Shown here one piece after another: positions 36,440-49,047 of a DNA stretch of 64,000 bases. Source of the stretch: Polytrichum commune (taxonomy: Eukaryota > Streptophyta > Polytrichopsida > Polytrichales > Polytrichaceae); contig OX485807.1 of assembly GCA_950295325.1 (NCBI GenBank), forward strand, positions 2,854,501 to 2,918,500. The letters are read 5' to 3'. The notes below the pieces were generated by a model, which had not been told where the DNA came from, ran no database searches, and saw only the letters and a program-made list of their open reading frames with translations. Numbering within the stretch: the first letter of the stretch is position 1; each line of letters opens with the position of its first letter. Position numbers and translations under genes: made by a program.

Positions 36440-36662
36440 CAGTGTCCGGGGAGGTTTTGGGCACAATCGGTTGCGATCCAAGTGTTTCCAAGCCTGAGTG
36501 GCCGATTACATCTTGATATCTTCTGGTATTCCTTTATTAGTTTAAAGTCTATTCTAAAAATTCCTCTAAAATGATCGGCAATTTGCCTAAAGTCTACAAC
36601 TGGCACCGGCCACTTCTCAAACTCGACCGGCCTATCTGTAACTAACGATTGGATCTCCCTGT
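36440..36662 (+). repeat. Dispersed repeat, copy 3 (longest)
   Basis: Order of blocks: TTTTGGGCACAATCGGTTG, ATCCAAGTGTTTCCAA, TTACATCTTGATATCTTC, TTCCTCTAAAATGATC, then ATCTGTAACTAACG. A 154-codon minus-strand ORF (36439-36903) runs across it and is probably fortuitous. Confidence 0.65.
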
Positions 36663-36669
36663 TCCTAGT

Positions 36670-38620
36670 TTTCTTGTTATTGTTGTCACCGTTGTGTGAA
36701 ACATGAGATGCAGTTTTCTTGGGTTCATTATCCCAGCCGCGATCCTTGCGGAAATCATTGAAGTCTTGCAACGGAAGCACGGAACAGCCAAGGTACCCGA
36801 CTGGGTATAAATTTGGACACGTCAACATTCTCGGCTGATCTCTGAATTTGCTGAGCTGGCTCCACATTTTGTGCAGATTAAAAAAATAAAATGCCCAATT
36901 CACAAGAGCTCCCTTTGTACTCCTCCTTGTCAGTAATTTTATGCGGTCGGGGTATTGAGGAGATTTTGTTCGGACAGATAGTGTTCATTTGTGGAATTGA
37001 CTCTGATATACATTGTAGGTACCTATTATATTAGGTTATATTGTTCTGTGTCTGTATAAAGCCCACATGGACTGAGTTTGAAGTCACAGGCTCAGATTGA
37101 GCTGCGAAGTAGTATTGTTATTATTAATTTTGACAAGGGTTCATCTCCATCTTCCATTGGGTCCAAGTTTGACAATTAATTCTTTTTCTTTTGATGGTTT
37201 AGGGTTTAGTGCATTGATTGGAGACCTGAAATGGAAGTCGAATCTGATGTATAAGTATATGTTTATGTGGACCTGTGTACCAATGGCTTAGGATATGGAA
37301 TTCAAAAGGTGACCCAGATGCAAGTTTCAAGAATTTTAGGTCAAACGTCCATTGTGGCAAGTTGGAATTTTGATGTTGGTAGTCCAAGATCATCACCTCC
37401 ATGTTGCATGCCTTCTGCAAGTTTCCATTACTTGCTACTGACTTTGTCAGTCGCGTAACAGCAAGTACGCAGTGCGTTGTAAGAGTGTATCATTTGCGCA
37501 AGAATCTACGTACTGTCAGATATTTCGGATCCTAAAACACTGCTTAATTATCAGAAACTTTGAGGTCAAATTGCATATGCTGCAGACCTGACTTTAAGCA
37601 AATGTTGGAGAAACTACCTGGACCCACTGATTGCATGAAGAAAATATTGGAAGCTTGTGAAAGGCAGTGATTGTATATTGTACAGAAGACAACCCTAGTC
37701 ATGTTGGACTTCCGTTCTGTTTAAGTTTGTATGGGAGTTTTTGATGGTATATCCTTGTCTTTGTCGTTTTACCAATATGACTTAGCACTGATTGATGTAA
37801 TAGCAATCACAAGCACAAAATCAAAGCACAAAAGCAAAGTCCTAAAAACAATGGTGATTCTATTGTAGTGAATGGGATTACAGACAACTGAATAAAAAGA
37901 AGACAGAATGAATTTCTTTTCTTCACTTTGAAATGTAAACCTGTTCACTGGCATGCATTCTCTGCTGGCAAAGCCATCGAGAAATTTGTAAATTAGAAAG
38001 GCTGCTTGATGAGCATGTAAAGACCCTGCCCTACATTTGCCTTTGTTATTTGGTGAATCTTGTTAGACAGAAGAAGTCTTCCACTTTCGGAAGCCGGCTC
38101 TGTCAGCACATCCCCCACATTAATGTGGGAAATTAATGTCCGGCTTTAAAATGGATTAGAATGGCACCTCCTATCAACCCTTCTGAAATTTTAGGCCAGG
38201 ACATTTGGGCTACCGGCCTCCTTCATGTGACCCTTGATTTCTCAGGTAGCCTGAGTGACTTGGCCCAGAATTTCAAGATGCGCCATTCACCTAAACAAAT
38301 TGCATAATTAACTACTAATCATATTTCCCTAGGAATCCACATGCACAAAACACATCCAGCTCAAGTCAAGAAGACGAGAATCATACCCGAATAGTCAACA
38401 AGTGCTTAATAAAATTGAGTACACATTTGGAGAAGTTCCTATTAATTCAGGGCTGGAGCAGAACTTTGAGATTAAAATTTGTTACCAGCTCCAATTAATC
38501 CTACTTCATGTTTGGTCAATTTCGGGTTCTAAGTGGTCTCAACAAATGCATGAATCATGGCAAAGTCACACTGAGTGTCAAAGTCTAGCTTGACTATCTA
38601 TACTAGCTGGCTACTCATTT
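36670..38620. other. No gene recognised
   Basis: No supported exons. A hairpin region at 38092-38147 pairs AGCCGG with CCGGCT around the palindrome CCCACATTAATGTGGG; its meaning is unknown. Confidence 0.4.
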
Positions 38621-38636
38621 GCAGACACAAACCTAT

Positions 38637-38850
38637 TCATGAGATATTTGCAATTGACTTATCTTTTTGAGCTTCAACAGCAGCCTTCATGGCCTCTTTA
38701 TGTCGAGTGGTGGCGAGCAACTTCTGGTCATAAGCACTCAACCCTTTGTCTCCTCCTCCACCTTCTTCGCTTCTTCTGGAACTCGACTTGCACCTCCCAG
38801 CTGCTTCGGCTTTTGTCTGAGAAAACACACCCACAACTGTTGCTGAAGCT
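38637..38850 (-). CDS. Unidentified small basic ORF, possible terminal exon
   Basis: On the minus strand TTTTGTAG near 38850 could be a splice acceptor. The frame after it reads ASATVVGVFSQTKAEAAGR, a Ser/Arg and Gly-rich linker, then LSAYDQKLLATTRHKEAM and a Lys-rich helix, ending at TGA (38637). The start is hydrophobic and the end is a charged amphipathic helix. This is the only region between 23 and 51 kb whose composition and continuity look exon-like. I do not recognise the family, and no upstream exons are evident. It may be a gene fragment. Confidence 0.35.
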
Positions 38851-38879
38851 GCTACAAAACATTTGCAACATCAAGAAAA

Positions 38880-41178
38880 TCTTGTAACTAAGTTGGTATC
38901 CTCTTGTAAACGTGTCTGGGGTTCACATATGAGCCCATGGCTACAATCAAGGTGAAGTGTTCCTCATTCACGGCAACACATGTTGTTGACGTTGTCTCTC
39001 TTTGTCTCTCTCTAACTTGATATTTGAACAATGTGGCATTGCATGGGAAAACATCGTTACTTCTTTTTTAAGTGTATTTCAAGGGTTGTTTATTAAATGG
39101 CATTTTGGCACCGTAAGGGTTCCTTGATACGATTCCAATAAACGTTGCAACATGTGAGGAGATTATAATTTTTATTTCTTTTTTCTTTTTTGCACATCAT
39201 CAAGGTTCAACGTTGGCAATGACTGTGATGCCACACAGTTGAATCCTTCATCTTTAGAAGACACCAAAAAGAATGCCTTTGGTGTTTATGATGGGGAAGC
39301 CCCCCTCATGTGGGCTTCCTAGACTTCAATCCCCAAGACCTCAGTACCTACGTCCTGAGGTTTTATTCCAGAAAAATCCCTAAAGGAGGGGGACTTCTTC
39401 TAGACATTTAACTATTTTGCACATGAGGCGACGTGTTGGGGTTGGGGGAGAGGATGCCTTCCTGATAACATAACCCATACCCTCCCACGCCTGCAATCTA
39501 AACCGCCAATCTCCATGAATGAAGGGCCCAGAGAGGAGGATCCCAAAATGGTCATGTCCAGCAATCCCACTTGGGCCTGTCACCTAAGTTAGTTCATATG
39601 CGAGCACCAAATTTTTAGATGGCATAACATTTCACCTACGATCGAGACGCATCCGTTGCAGTGGTATCGTGTTGGCAAACCACCAATCTGTTTGGTGGGG
39701 TGCATTGCTTTGGTGCTGGCTGCCACTTGGTTTGACAGCAGGATTGTTGGGCAGAACAGCTGGCACGAAGACACACCTACGTGTACTGTTGTCGTGGCCA
39801 TGGCCCTCTCACAAAACCTGGCATGCAAACCATACCTGTTACAATTCTCTTTGACTCTCGAATCATGCGCAGCAAATCATGTTTACAGCATGCAATATCC
39901 TCCAAGAGCACCATGTTTAATCGATTGTGGTGTGGTGTGAACAGTTCTAGGTACATACTAATGGTGGACTTTCAAGCATTATGATTTGGCTCGTCATGAG
40001 AATCCCCCTTAATTTGTTCAATACCACACCCCTTTCACTTTGAGCAATGGTCACTTTACATTTGCAGATCAAACTCGCAATGAGAACTTCATGCAAGTTT
40101 GTTCAATCTCTCAGTTGTTTGAGCTTTGCATGTCAAATCCAAGGAAACTCCTGAGAATTGCAAGTGCGAGCTCACAAATTGAGCTCTACTGTAGGAGATA
40201 GCCTTACATTGCTTTCTTGGCTCTCTGCGCTTACTATGTTCTTCTATGTGATGTGATCAGTACATAAGTATATAGCTAGGGAGGAGACAATTAAGGCAAA
40301 TTTACCGTATAGACGAATGATTGACTTCCCACCTGATTGCGAAGTTGCCTCATCACTTGAATTGCAGATTTGTAAAAGACTCAAGTTCTGATTTTCATTT
40401 TGGGCGACTGCGATCTGAGGTCAATGGACAGAGCTGATGTCTTCCAACGCAACTACCCACATATATTGACGAATTCTGAAACTTTCTGAACTGCAAATGA
40501 ATTAATATGACAACCCACATCGGCACTGTCATCAAACTCACTGGAACAGACAGGAGGATCTCATGAGCAGGGGAAGAAATCTCGACTAGCACTCTACGTG
40601 TACCAAGTGCACTAATTGAAACAAGCACTCGATCCACGTTGAGGAGGCATGAATGTGGCAAGTCTAACGTCCACCTGATCAGGAATTCCTCGGTGCACAA
40701 CTGTGTGAAATATTGCACTGCCTCACCACGTCAGCGGCATGGGCCTTATCCGAAAGTTTGAAACATGCAAGAGTGTAGGAACTGATGAGAAAGTGGATCA
40801 TTGGAGTCTGGAGATCGAGTATAGGATTCTAGCCAAGCCCATCAAGCCCCTGCTCATGGGAGAGGAAGATTCGCTCCGTTGGCAATGGATAAAGATCCTC
40901 CTTTTTGTGGAGGGTGTAATCTACTCTGCACATGGTGCTATAAGTGTTGCTATAAGCGCCGATTCTATAAATAAATTGCTACTGTTGTAAATATCTCTCG
41001 TTAGCAATTGTGAGTGGATGTCCACGCACCAAAGTATGTCTTATTTGAATTTTGTATGCAACAGTTATAATTGTTCAAACTTTTGTTGGTGGATAACTCA
41101 AACTTGACATGAGAGCTTGATGTTAAGGTGGTGGATGTTCTCAAAATTAATATCCACGATAAAAGGTGATGTGTTGAT
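38880..41178. other. No gene recognised
   Basis: Moderate-GC intergenic DNA. Overlapping ORFs on both strands at 39380-39984 and 40395-40990 lack any motif I can name and have no consistent splice structure. Confidence 0.4.
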
Positions 41179-41607
41179 TTAGGGTGAGTTTCTATGTAGG
41201 CCACTTGCACACTAGATTCTAGATAATAATGGGTCGGAGGTGTTTGTATGTAGTGAAGCACAAGCCGCCATCCAACCACATTCTGGAGGTCCGCTAGAAT
41301 ATGGAGGGCTGTGGACACGGGCCGCTAGACTTCCATGCGCCCACTACATAATCTTTAACCTACAAGTGATGGTCACCAAAGGATTGAGACCCACTGAAGA
41401 CTCAAGAGAACCGATGATGGTCTAGAACTCCATCCTTCGCAAACTGGAGGAGGAGGTCAGTAGGTGGGCCCGGATTTGAGAAGATGGGAGTAGCTAGTTG
41501 GCACATATGAACCTTACCCCATCATATTCCCTCTACATTTGGGTGGGTTTGTCCTTATTCACACTAAAATCTGGTGGGCGAGCGGCCTCCATGGAAACCC
41601 ACTCTTA
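41179..41607 (+). mobile_element. TIR element family B, copy 1 (429 bp)
   Basis: Left end TTAGGGTGAGTTTC..TG.AGGCC and right end, reversed, TAAGAGTGGGTTTCCATGGAGGCC form imperfect TIRs of about 40 bp. No ORF of note. Related copies: 44732-45130 (opposite orientation) and 49048-49740 (interrupted by a MITE). Confidence 0.65.
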
Positions 41608-41684
41608 GCATGTTATATCTTAAGTACATTGTTTATAATAACTACCTTGGGCATACTTATAGTGTGACTTACCACCCTTCAATG

Positions 41685-43141
41685 GGCCGGGGATTCGTGG
41701 CACTCAAGTAAAGTCATCCGGTAACAAAAAACAGATGAGTCCATCAAGAAGCTCGGATGGAGCTTACTTTAGTGAAACGCCTCCGAGTTGGCATGTAAGA
41801 CCTATTTTCTCCCTCATAGCTATTGTGAACTACTAGTTATATTGTAAATATCAATTAGTTGGCAAGGGGCAATGATGCGCCTTGGATGCTCTAAGCCTAT
41901 TTTCTAAACTTCCATGAGTTGTTTCCAAGGCCATGATGTGGCTTTGACTTCCACATGGTTATTTTGATAAATATGACAAGATATCAACGTGTGCAACATA
42001 TAATTATGATGTGTTGTCATAGACATTTTTTTGTCCATACTTCATTTATTTTGCACGGGTGTGATTGCTCAAACCTTTATAATATGTCAAAATAATATAT
42101 ATCAACTTATGGTAAATTGGTGAACTCAAAAATAAAATAAAATAAAATAATTATTATTAACATATAATACAATTTATTTGAAAATAATCAATATACACTA
42201 TGTGATTTTAAAGATAATACAATATGTGATGAGGATAAAATATTACAATATTTCAGATAGGCTATAATCAGAAACTTATGATTTTCTGAGTATACCCCAT
42301 CCATAATGTTGTCCCACAAGTCTAATTCCAAATAACATACTATTTATTTATACCTCATATTATATTACCTAATTTAATTAATTAATTTATACTTAATTTT
42401 TTGTTGAATTTTTATATTCTATGTTCATTGTTGAATTTTGGTCATCTTATGAACATTTGCATTAATCTATCATTAAGATGACAAAGATAGTTTTAAATGG
42501 TAAGTCACAAAATTATAACCTCAATATTAATGAGGATTTTGTAATGTTTTTGACCTCCAACTTAATTACGTGCTTCATTGATGGTTTCACTTCCGGAATG
42601 AAATCCCAATCAATTGCTTAATTACTAATTGGAAGTGCACATATATATTGGATTTTAGACCTTGAAGGTGAGGTGCACTCAATATGGGATTTGTAGTCAA
42701 GCAGCCTTCAAGAATGCAAGGGCAATGTTTTTTTTCGAAGTTGGGCGGGATGGGCAACAATTTTCGATCGGGTTAACAAATTTCTTTAGAGGGTTGCCCT
42801 AGCCCAAATTTGAGACCCCGGAAAGTTTGTGAGGGGGTATTTAATGTCCGCCCATATTAATTTCTTAAAAATAACCGGACTAGTAATGATAGGTTGGCAA
42901 CGCATGATGCACCCACTTGTTTCTATATGAGGCATTTTTATTTTATCTAACTCCCTTTGTATTATTGCCTTAAGTATTAGATTAGACTAGGATTATTTAG
43001 AACTACTAAAACTTGGTATTTTTGTAACCCTTGAGACAAGGAGCCGACGACGTGAGGTAGTGTCTAAAGTGGTTCATCTCATCCGCAAAGATGAATGAAC
43101 TCTCACTAATGAAAATATATGAGTGCCACGAATCCCCGGCC
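41685..43141. mobile_element. Mutator-like non-autonomous element, 1,457 bp
   Basis: Perfect 22-bp TIRs start GGCCGGGGATTCGTGG and are flanked by identical 9-bp direct repeats CCTTCAATG at 41676-41684 and 43142-43150. A 9-bp target duplication is the mark of Mutator-like elements. A reading with 7-bp repeats and TIRs one base longer also fits. The AT-rich interior has no transposase. Confidence 0.85.
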
Positions 43142-43150
43142 CCTTCAATG

Positions 43151-44230
43151 CGCACTATACACCATCACGCATTAAAATAATGTGGAACTTTATACTTGAG
43201 GGAATTGCTTTTGCATCAATCTCTCCACACATCCAAAATTAATGTAATTTCTATTCAGATAGTAATATTTAACAAGGAAAATATGGGGAAATGGTTAATT
43301 TCCATTTGGTTGAAATCTGTTTTGGGAAATAGATTGAGCAATTTTATTTTATATTTTAAATCGTCCAAGTAGGATGCATATGAATAGGATCTCACTTTTG
43401 TTGGAAGTCTTGCAAATGCATACTATCTTCCATCTTATTGAAATGTCATGGCCTACAACACAACCCTCTGATGTTATATACTATGGGTTGGAATATATTG
43501 TCCACCTACAATATTATCCCCAATGATTTTGGTGTTGGCTTTCTCGTACATAGTGTGGCCCACAATATATACCCTGAACTATGTAGTTTACAAGAGGTTC
43601 TTACATATGGCAAAACATGTGTTTTCTATTTGTGGAATTTGTGCTCAAATCTATAAAAAATTAAATATCCACTGATACAATTTGAGACAAAAATCATGGA
43701 ATTTTATAACAATTCATACAACAAGTCAATAATAATGCATTTGATAATTTGACTCTTCATAAATTTAGTTGAAACAATCCGTATATCATCCAAAATGGTG
43801 TCAAAGGGGTCAAAGCAAATTTTTGGCAACCATATTGTGGTTGCATACGACATTAGGGGTTAAAGACTAGGGCAATGTATTGTGAAGTTATGCAACCCAT
43901 CAATTTCTAGTGCCTTGAGTAGGCCGATTTTTTTTGGTGAGGTATCAAAGTAGTGGAGATAGGCGAACAATCTCCTTGACAATGAAGATAATGGACATGA
44001 TTTGGTGAATAGCCGGTTTTGTATTGGAGGTCGGTTGAAAATCTCCTCAACATTGAAGATGATGGACATAGTGAAACAACCAAGATATATTTGAGAGATT
44101 CATGATTTCTAGGTAGTTCGTGGTAATACTTCTAGCTATACAAGACTGCACCTTTTGGTCACAACCATGTAAATAAAAAAGAATTGAGAGAATACAATAC
44201 ACTTTCTCTTCCTATTCAATTCAACCAATC
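43151..44230. other. No gene recognised
   Basis: AT-rich; only short ORFs without recognisable motifs. Confidence 0.5.
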
Positions 44231-44383
44231 CATAACATCATTCAAATCCATAACAATGTTCCGCGGGACTGTCAATATTCCAAAGAATATTCCCATATTC
44301 ATACTAATTACGGAATATATGGAATATTCTCTATAATATTGTCAGTCCCGCGGAACACTGTTATGAATATGAATAATGTTATG
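44231..44383. mobile_element. Foldback MITE, 153 bp with about 50-bp TIRs
   Basis: CATAACATCATTCA..TCCATAACA then TGTTCCGCGGGACTG and TCAATATTCC on the left recur as reverse complement on the right. Only about 50 bp separate the arms, so single-stranded DNA or RNA would form a long hairpin. A relative with the same outer TIR is at 61666. Confidence 0.8.
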
Positions 44384-44731
44384 TCCACCGAGTTTGTTGC
44401 AAAAGGACTAAATTCTAGACATTTTTGGTCTCTAATTAGTTAGATGTTAGTTGCAGCACTAGGGCACACCACATAAATGCATTGTTTCTAAAGTTCCCAC
44501 CTTGGGCACATTAAAAAGTTTGAAACTACACAATGTAAAAGTCGAGAATTGGATGGAAAGCACATGACTCTGGCCAAGCCCACAAAGGTCCCTTCACATT
44601 GAAAGAATATTAGCTCTTTGTTAAGGACCCAAATATTGTTTTGTTTTGTACAAGGAAATGTATCAGTCCAAATGCCCTTTCAAATTGTAAAACTATTGTT
44701 TTTGAGGGAATTTTGCGTTTTTCACAACTTC

Positions 44732-45130
44732 TAAGGGTTAGTTTTCATGTAGGCCACTTCGTCCACCACATTCTAGTGTGAATACATATCAACCTGTCCA
44801 AATGTGAAAGGAATCTTGTGAGGTAGGGTTCGTATGTCCCAACTAGTTACTCCCATCTTCTCAAATCCAGGCCTACATGGTAACCTTTTTCCCCCGGTTA
44901 CCAAGGATGGAGTATTAGACCAACATTGGTTCTTTTGAGTCTTCAATGAATCTTAATCCTTCGGTGACCAGCACTTGTAAGTTAAAGATTGTTTAGTGGG
45001 TGCATGGAAGTCTAGCAGCCCATGTCCAAGGCCCTCCACATTCTAACTGACCATCAAAATGTGATTGGATGACGGGTTGTGCTCAACCACGTGTGAACAC
45101 CTCTGATCCACCATTATCTAGAATATAGTT
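44732..45130 (-). mobile_element. TIR element family B, copy 2 (decayed end)
   Basis: Reverse-complement colinear with 41179-41607 over most of its length, for example AGATGGGAGTAACTAGTTGGG. The end nearest 45130 has lost its TIR. It shows an empty site where copy 3 carries a MITE. Confidence 0.6.
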
Positions 45131-45825
45131 ACCTTATAACAATTGCATAATTGCTTATGTGAATTGATGAAGATAAATTGCTACCCACACTATATTTAAT
45201 GATACCCTAATTAAGGTAGATAGTGTAATTGTGGAATTGACATTAATGTACTTCTAATGAGTATCGGTGATTACACCAAAAAGTTTGTACTTGAGAATCA
45301 CAATAATGTCCCCTTGTTAGAAGTGCTACAATAGATAGCCGCACACACACACACACCTATGAAAACCACATCAATTGTTGTACTCACTATTAAGCTATTT
45401 ATCTCTTTGTTTGTAGAACATCATCATGCGCACCGTGACATTAATCTAATATATGGTATTTAAAACACTAGTGTAGTGTATAACATGATTATCCATTCTA
45501 GTTAAACCCTTGTGACAAAAATTTGCAACTTCACATGTAATCAACCCCTAGAGAAGAGTCATCTAGGCGTTTGACAGTATAGTAGGTATTCCTTCTATGA
45601 AAAATGGAAGAACTACATCAATATGCCCAATTAGATTGCCTTTACAAGTAGGTTGCCTCTTTACCCATGCAATTCATCTTGCTTCAATACCATATTACAA
45701 AGACTTATAACTTTGGTTTCTCATCCATGTAGCATCTATAATAAACTAATAATTAATGTATTATGTTGCCGTGGTGGTAAATGTTGCACATATCAATGTA
45801 CAAACTAGTGCATGGGAAGTCTTTG

Positions 45826-46011
45826 GGTATAGTCGGTCAAGATCCAAGTGATTCTAAATCCATCCGGTTACATGTTGACATCTTCCAGGTTTGCTTCATT
45901 CATTTGAGGTATATTTTATAGATTCCTCTAAAATGATCAGTAATTCTCTTGAAGTCTCAAACTTCAACTGGTTATTTCAGTTCGTCTGTAACTAGCTGTC
46001 AACTCTCGTTG
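45826..46011 (+). repeat. Dispersed repeat, copy 4
   Basis: Carries GGTCAAGATCCAAGTG, TTACATGTTGACATCTTCC, TTCCTCTAAAATGATCAG and CGTCTGTAACTAGCTG in the same order as the copy at 36440, about 9 kb away. Confidence 0.65.
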
Positions 46012-46050
46012 TTCACTGTACAAACCCACTCTTTTGAGGTTCATAATATG

Positions 46051-46177
46051 ACTCAACATTGTAAATTTGTTTTGTGGGCCCCGGAATATAATCATGGAAT
46101 TTTGAGAGCTGAGTCTGAATCTGAGTCATCCCAAGGGTGTATCCTAGGGCCCACATAACAAAAGCACAATGTTGAGT
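46051..46177. mobile_element. Short TIR element, 127 bp
   Basis: ACTCAACATTGTAAATTTGT..GTGGGCCC on the left pairs with GGGCCCAC..ACAATGTTGAGT on the right (about 35-bp arms). Interior shares TAGGGCCCAC with the element at 32686. Confidence 0.65.
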
Positions 46178-46319
46178 AATGGTATGTTAATATTCCATAA
46201 TAGGCAAATACTATTGAAAAAATAATTACATGCTCCGAACAAAATAGAAACAAGAATCTAGTCACGTATAGCAATGATGACTAGATACACCGCATGTGGA
46301 CTCGTAACATCCAACACTA

Positions 46320-46538
46320 CACTACAATATGATATTCACTATCACTCACTATTTGGATTCACACAAAATGCTATATATTTATTATTGATGTAAGTTTTTT
46401 GCCAAGCAAAGTTGTTGATGTTTTATAATGTCCAATCAACCAATTAAACATTTTTTGGTGCAATATGAGATGTACAATAAGTAGATATGGCATTACATAA
46501 TTCCAAGTAGTAAGTGACATTAAGTATTATGTTTAGTT
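46320..46538. mobile_element. Palindrome-ended MITE, about 219 bp
   Basis: Left CACTACAATATGATATTCAC and right CATTAAGTATTATGTTTAG are imperfect reverse complements, both continuing inward as CACTYACTA.TTGGA. More decayed than the copies at 5245 and 49270. Confidence 0.65.
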
Positions 46539-46872
46539 AAGCATAATAACAAATTTCAAGTTCGGACCCCACTTGTTACACATTAACAAAGTCCATGTGT
46601 CAGGTTCACTAGATATTTTTGTCACATTAAAGGTGCAAGTGATGACCAAAGATACACAACATGTATTGTAATTCATACAATACATATACAAAATGGACCC
46701 TAAGTTTTGCTTGTTGGACATAAACCCTTAAATGCCTAAGCAATCCAAACGTGTTAAAATGGATGTGGTCTTTGTTAATTAAATATTTTTTAAATATTCT
46801 TGATATTTTAGTATGTTAGGTGGCATGAAATGGAATCCATAGGTGATGGAATTCAAACCTAATGTTCATATA

Positions 46873-47814
46873 CCATAGGTTCATAGCTGGTTCGACACAT
46901 GTTAGCCGAATAATTAATTAAATTTCAAAAAGTCGGTTCGGCACCTAAAAATAAAATATTCATATTTTCAGCAATTTTCTCTTTTAATTTTAAAATTTCG
47001 GCTTAAATTCATTTTTAATTTTCTATTTAAGCTTATATCTTGTACATCTCTCTTGCATTGAATGACAAGTAAGATGTGAGTGAAGAGTTGAGAATGCTCT
47101 GTGCTTTATGCAAGTAGAGTGGAGTTGTGTTCAACAATGCATATGGGATATGTTAACTTTGAGGTGAAGCACCGAGTTAGACTTCATTTTTATAACACGC
47201 ATAACTTTTTCATAGAGTCTTCAAATGACATAAAATTTGTTGGAGGTGAAAGATTACTTGATTTCTAAACTTTTCTTAGACCAACAAAATTCCAAAAAAG
47301 TTGATCTTCTATGCACAAATGAGCTCCGAAACACTGTTATGAATGCATTTTAATTTTTTGATCTTTACACGGCTGCAATGTTTTGTCCATATCTTTTGCA
47401 TAAAGACTTATTTTGACACAAAACTTGTTGGAGGTGGAAGAAGGATTTATTTCTCAACTTTTGTTAGTTGGACAAAATTCTATAAAACTTCATCTTCTAT
47501 GCTCAATTGGACTCCAAAAATTTGTGTACAACACATTTGAAAAACCTCACCTAGAGTCTTGCTACTTCTTAATCCATATTCTTTGTGGACTAATGTAAGT
47601 GAGCTTGATTACAAAAGGAGCACCTTCTCTCTTTCAAAATTCACATATGCTTCCACTGTAAGTAAAACTCTAGTGAGAAGTAAAAATTTCTTACTTTTCG
47701 GAAATTTTGAAAAATAATTAATTTTATATTCGGCAAAAAATGCCAATAATATTCCAAAATTTTCGGCATCTATTTTTAGAATTATTTTCTGTCGAACCAG
47801 CTATGAACCTACGG
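46873..47814 (+). mobile_element. TA-flanked TIR element, 942 bp, copy 1
   Basis: Ends CCATAGGTTCATAGCTGGTT and, reversed, CCGTAGGTTCATAGCTGGTT, with TIRs of about 25 bp flanked by TA at 46871-46872 and 47815-47816. An imperfect ~130-bp direct repeat lies inside (about 47205-47335 and 47390-47525; both contain GTTGGAGGTG and CATCTTCTATGC-like text). No transposase; the ORFs of about 60 codons are shadows. An inverted copy of identical length lies at 49947. Confidence 0.9.
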
Positions 47815-48489
47815 TAATCTTTCAAATGTACACCGATTAGGATTTCTAGTGTATTTGCCCCCCCCCTTGGATCTACTGGTTTAGAGGGCTTAAAATTGTA
47901 TATTGTTGGGGATCATATGTATTGTGGATTTAGAAATTTGTGCATCAAACATTTCCAAATCCGTCCTTATGTACATTATGCCACATCCATCATTGGGATT
48001 TAGATTCATCAGTGTCTAGGAGTCTATAGCAAGGACCCTCAAGAATTCAAAATTCGATATTTGTGGGAGTTATAAGTTGCAAATGGTTGGTATTATCAGT
48101 CACTTTCTAATGATTTGTTACTTAACTCCATACACCTAGCATAAAGTAGGGACATCAATAAGAAATAAAAGTGAAAAAAACTTCCTTTTTTGTGACACCT
48201 CACCAGAAGAAGAAGAAAAACTTCGGTCTCCGGAGGAGACCGACGTGAATGAAGTGTCTGTTCGATCCTCCTCCAATCCGATGCCCACATGACAAAGGTA
48301 TGGAGGTGAAGATCTACTCCTCCCTTTCGAGAGTAGACACTATAGTCACCAGTTACTAGTAACAAGAACCAAAATGGTTAGTTTTAGGGGGGGGGGGGGT
48401 TGTTGGTATGGTTTGGGTCGCCAAGTCTCTATTTCATTTGTTAGTGGATGGAGTAGAGTGGCTTAATTACCAAAGTTTTATGGCTTTGT

Positions 48490-48820
48490 CTATGGGGGGT
48501 CTAGTGTTTGGGGTAGGGGTTGGTGGTTTTCTATTCTTCTTTTGTGTAGGTGAATAGTCATGGCATATTTAATAGCGATAGTATTGATGTTTTTAAAAGT
48601 ATTTTTAATGATAGGCATAGGTATTTTAAATTTATTTTTGAGTGATTTCATTGAAGGAATGTGTGTAGTGGCTCTAGCGCCTGCGGTGATTATAATAAGG
48701 GGGTCAACTTTCCATCCTCTAGCAATAATACTATCGATTAATGGTTTATATTTGTTATTTTTTGCTTCGAGTGTTTCTGGAGAGAATCGACACCTCACCA
48801 CAAAACACATGAAAATAGTC
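48490..48820 (-). pseudogene. 5'-truncated LINE, C-terminal domain only
   Basis: The minus-strand frame of about 105 codons (PLIIITAGARATTH, KNTFKNINTIAIKYAM, HLHKRRIENHQPLP) aligns throughout with the last ~100 residues of the element at 3-1616 (PLITITAGVRGAIHE, KKLMKDIHQNAIKYL, VLNKRKLDNRQKPVP). Identity is moderate, so it is an older or different subfamily. The frame is still open to its stop. 5' truncation is normal for target-primed insertion. The structured 3' tail seen at 1644 is not evident here. Confidence 0.75.
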
Positions 48821-49047
48821 TAGCTAGAGATAATTGAGTAATTGGAAAGTTTTGAGATGGTTCTCACCGACCTGTTCTAAACATCTACACATATGGAATC
48901 CATAGGTGATGGAACTCAAACCTAATGTTCACTTTGATATTGAATAAGATATGCATATGAGCTCCAAAAATCATGAGCAAATTGGCTAGGATCTTGGTTT
49001 GAGTTTGCTAACCATCTCATACTAATCGCGTGTTTTGCATTCCAAGA

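Noticed and set aside
36439-36903. 154-codon minus-strand ORF
   Set aside because: Lies across a dispersed repeat; the other copies do not keep the frame, and no domain is recognisable.
39589-39984. ORFs of 60-94 codons on both strands
   Set aside because: Mutually overlapping frames without motifs or splice context.
46829-48932. 39-bp block ATGGAATCCATAGGTGATGG.. present before the first 942-bp element and again at 48893, tested as an empty site
   Set aside because: The sequence after the block at 48932 does not match the right flank of the element, so it is not an empty-site pair.
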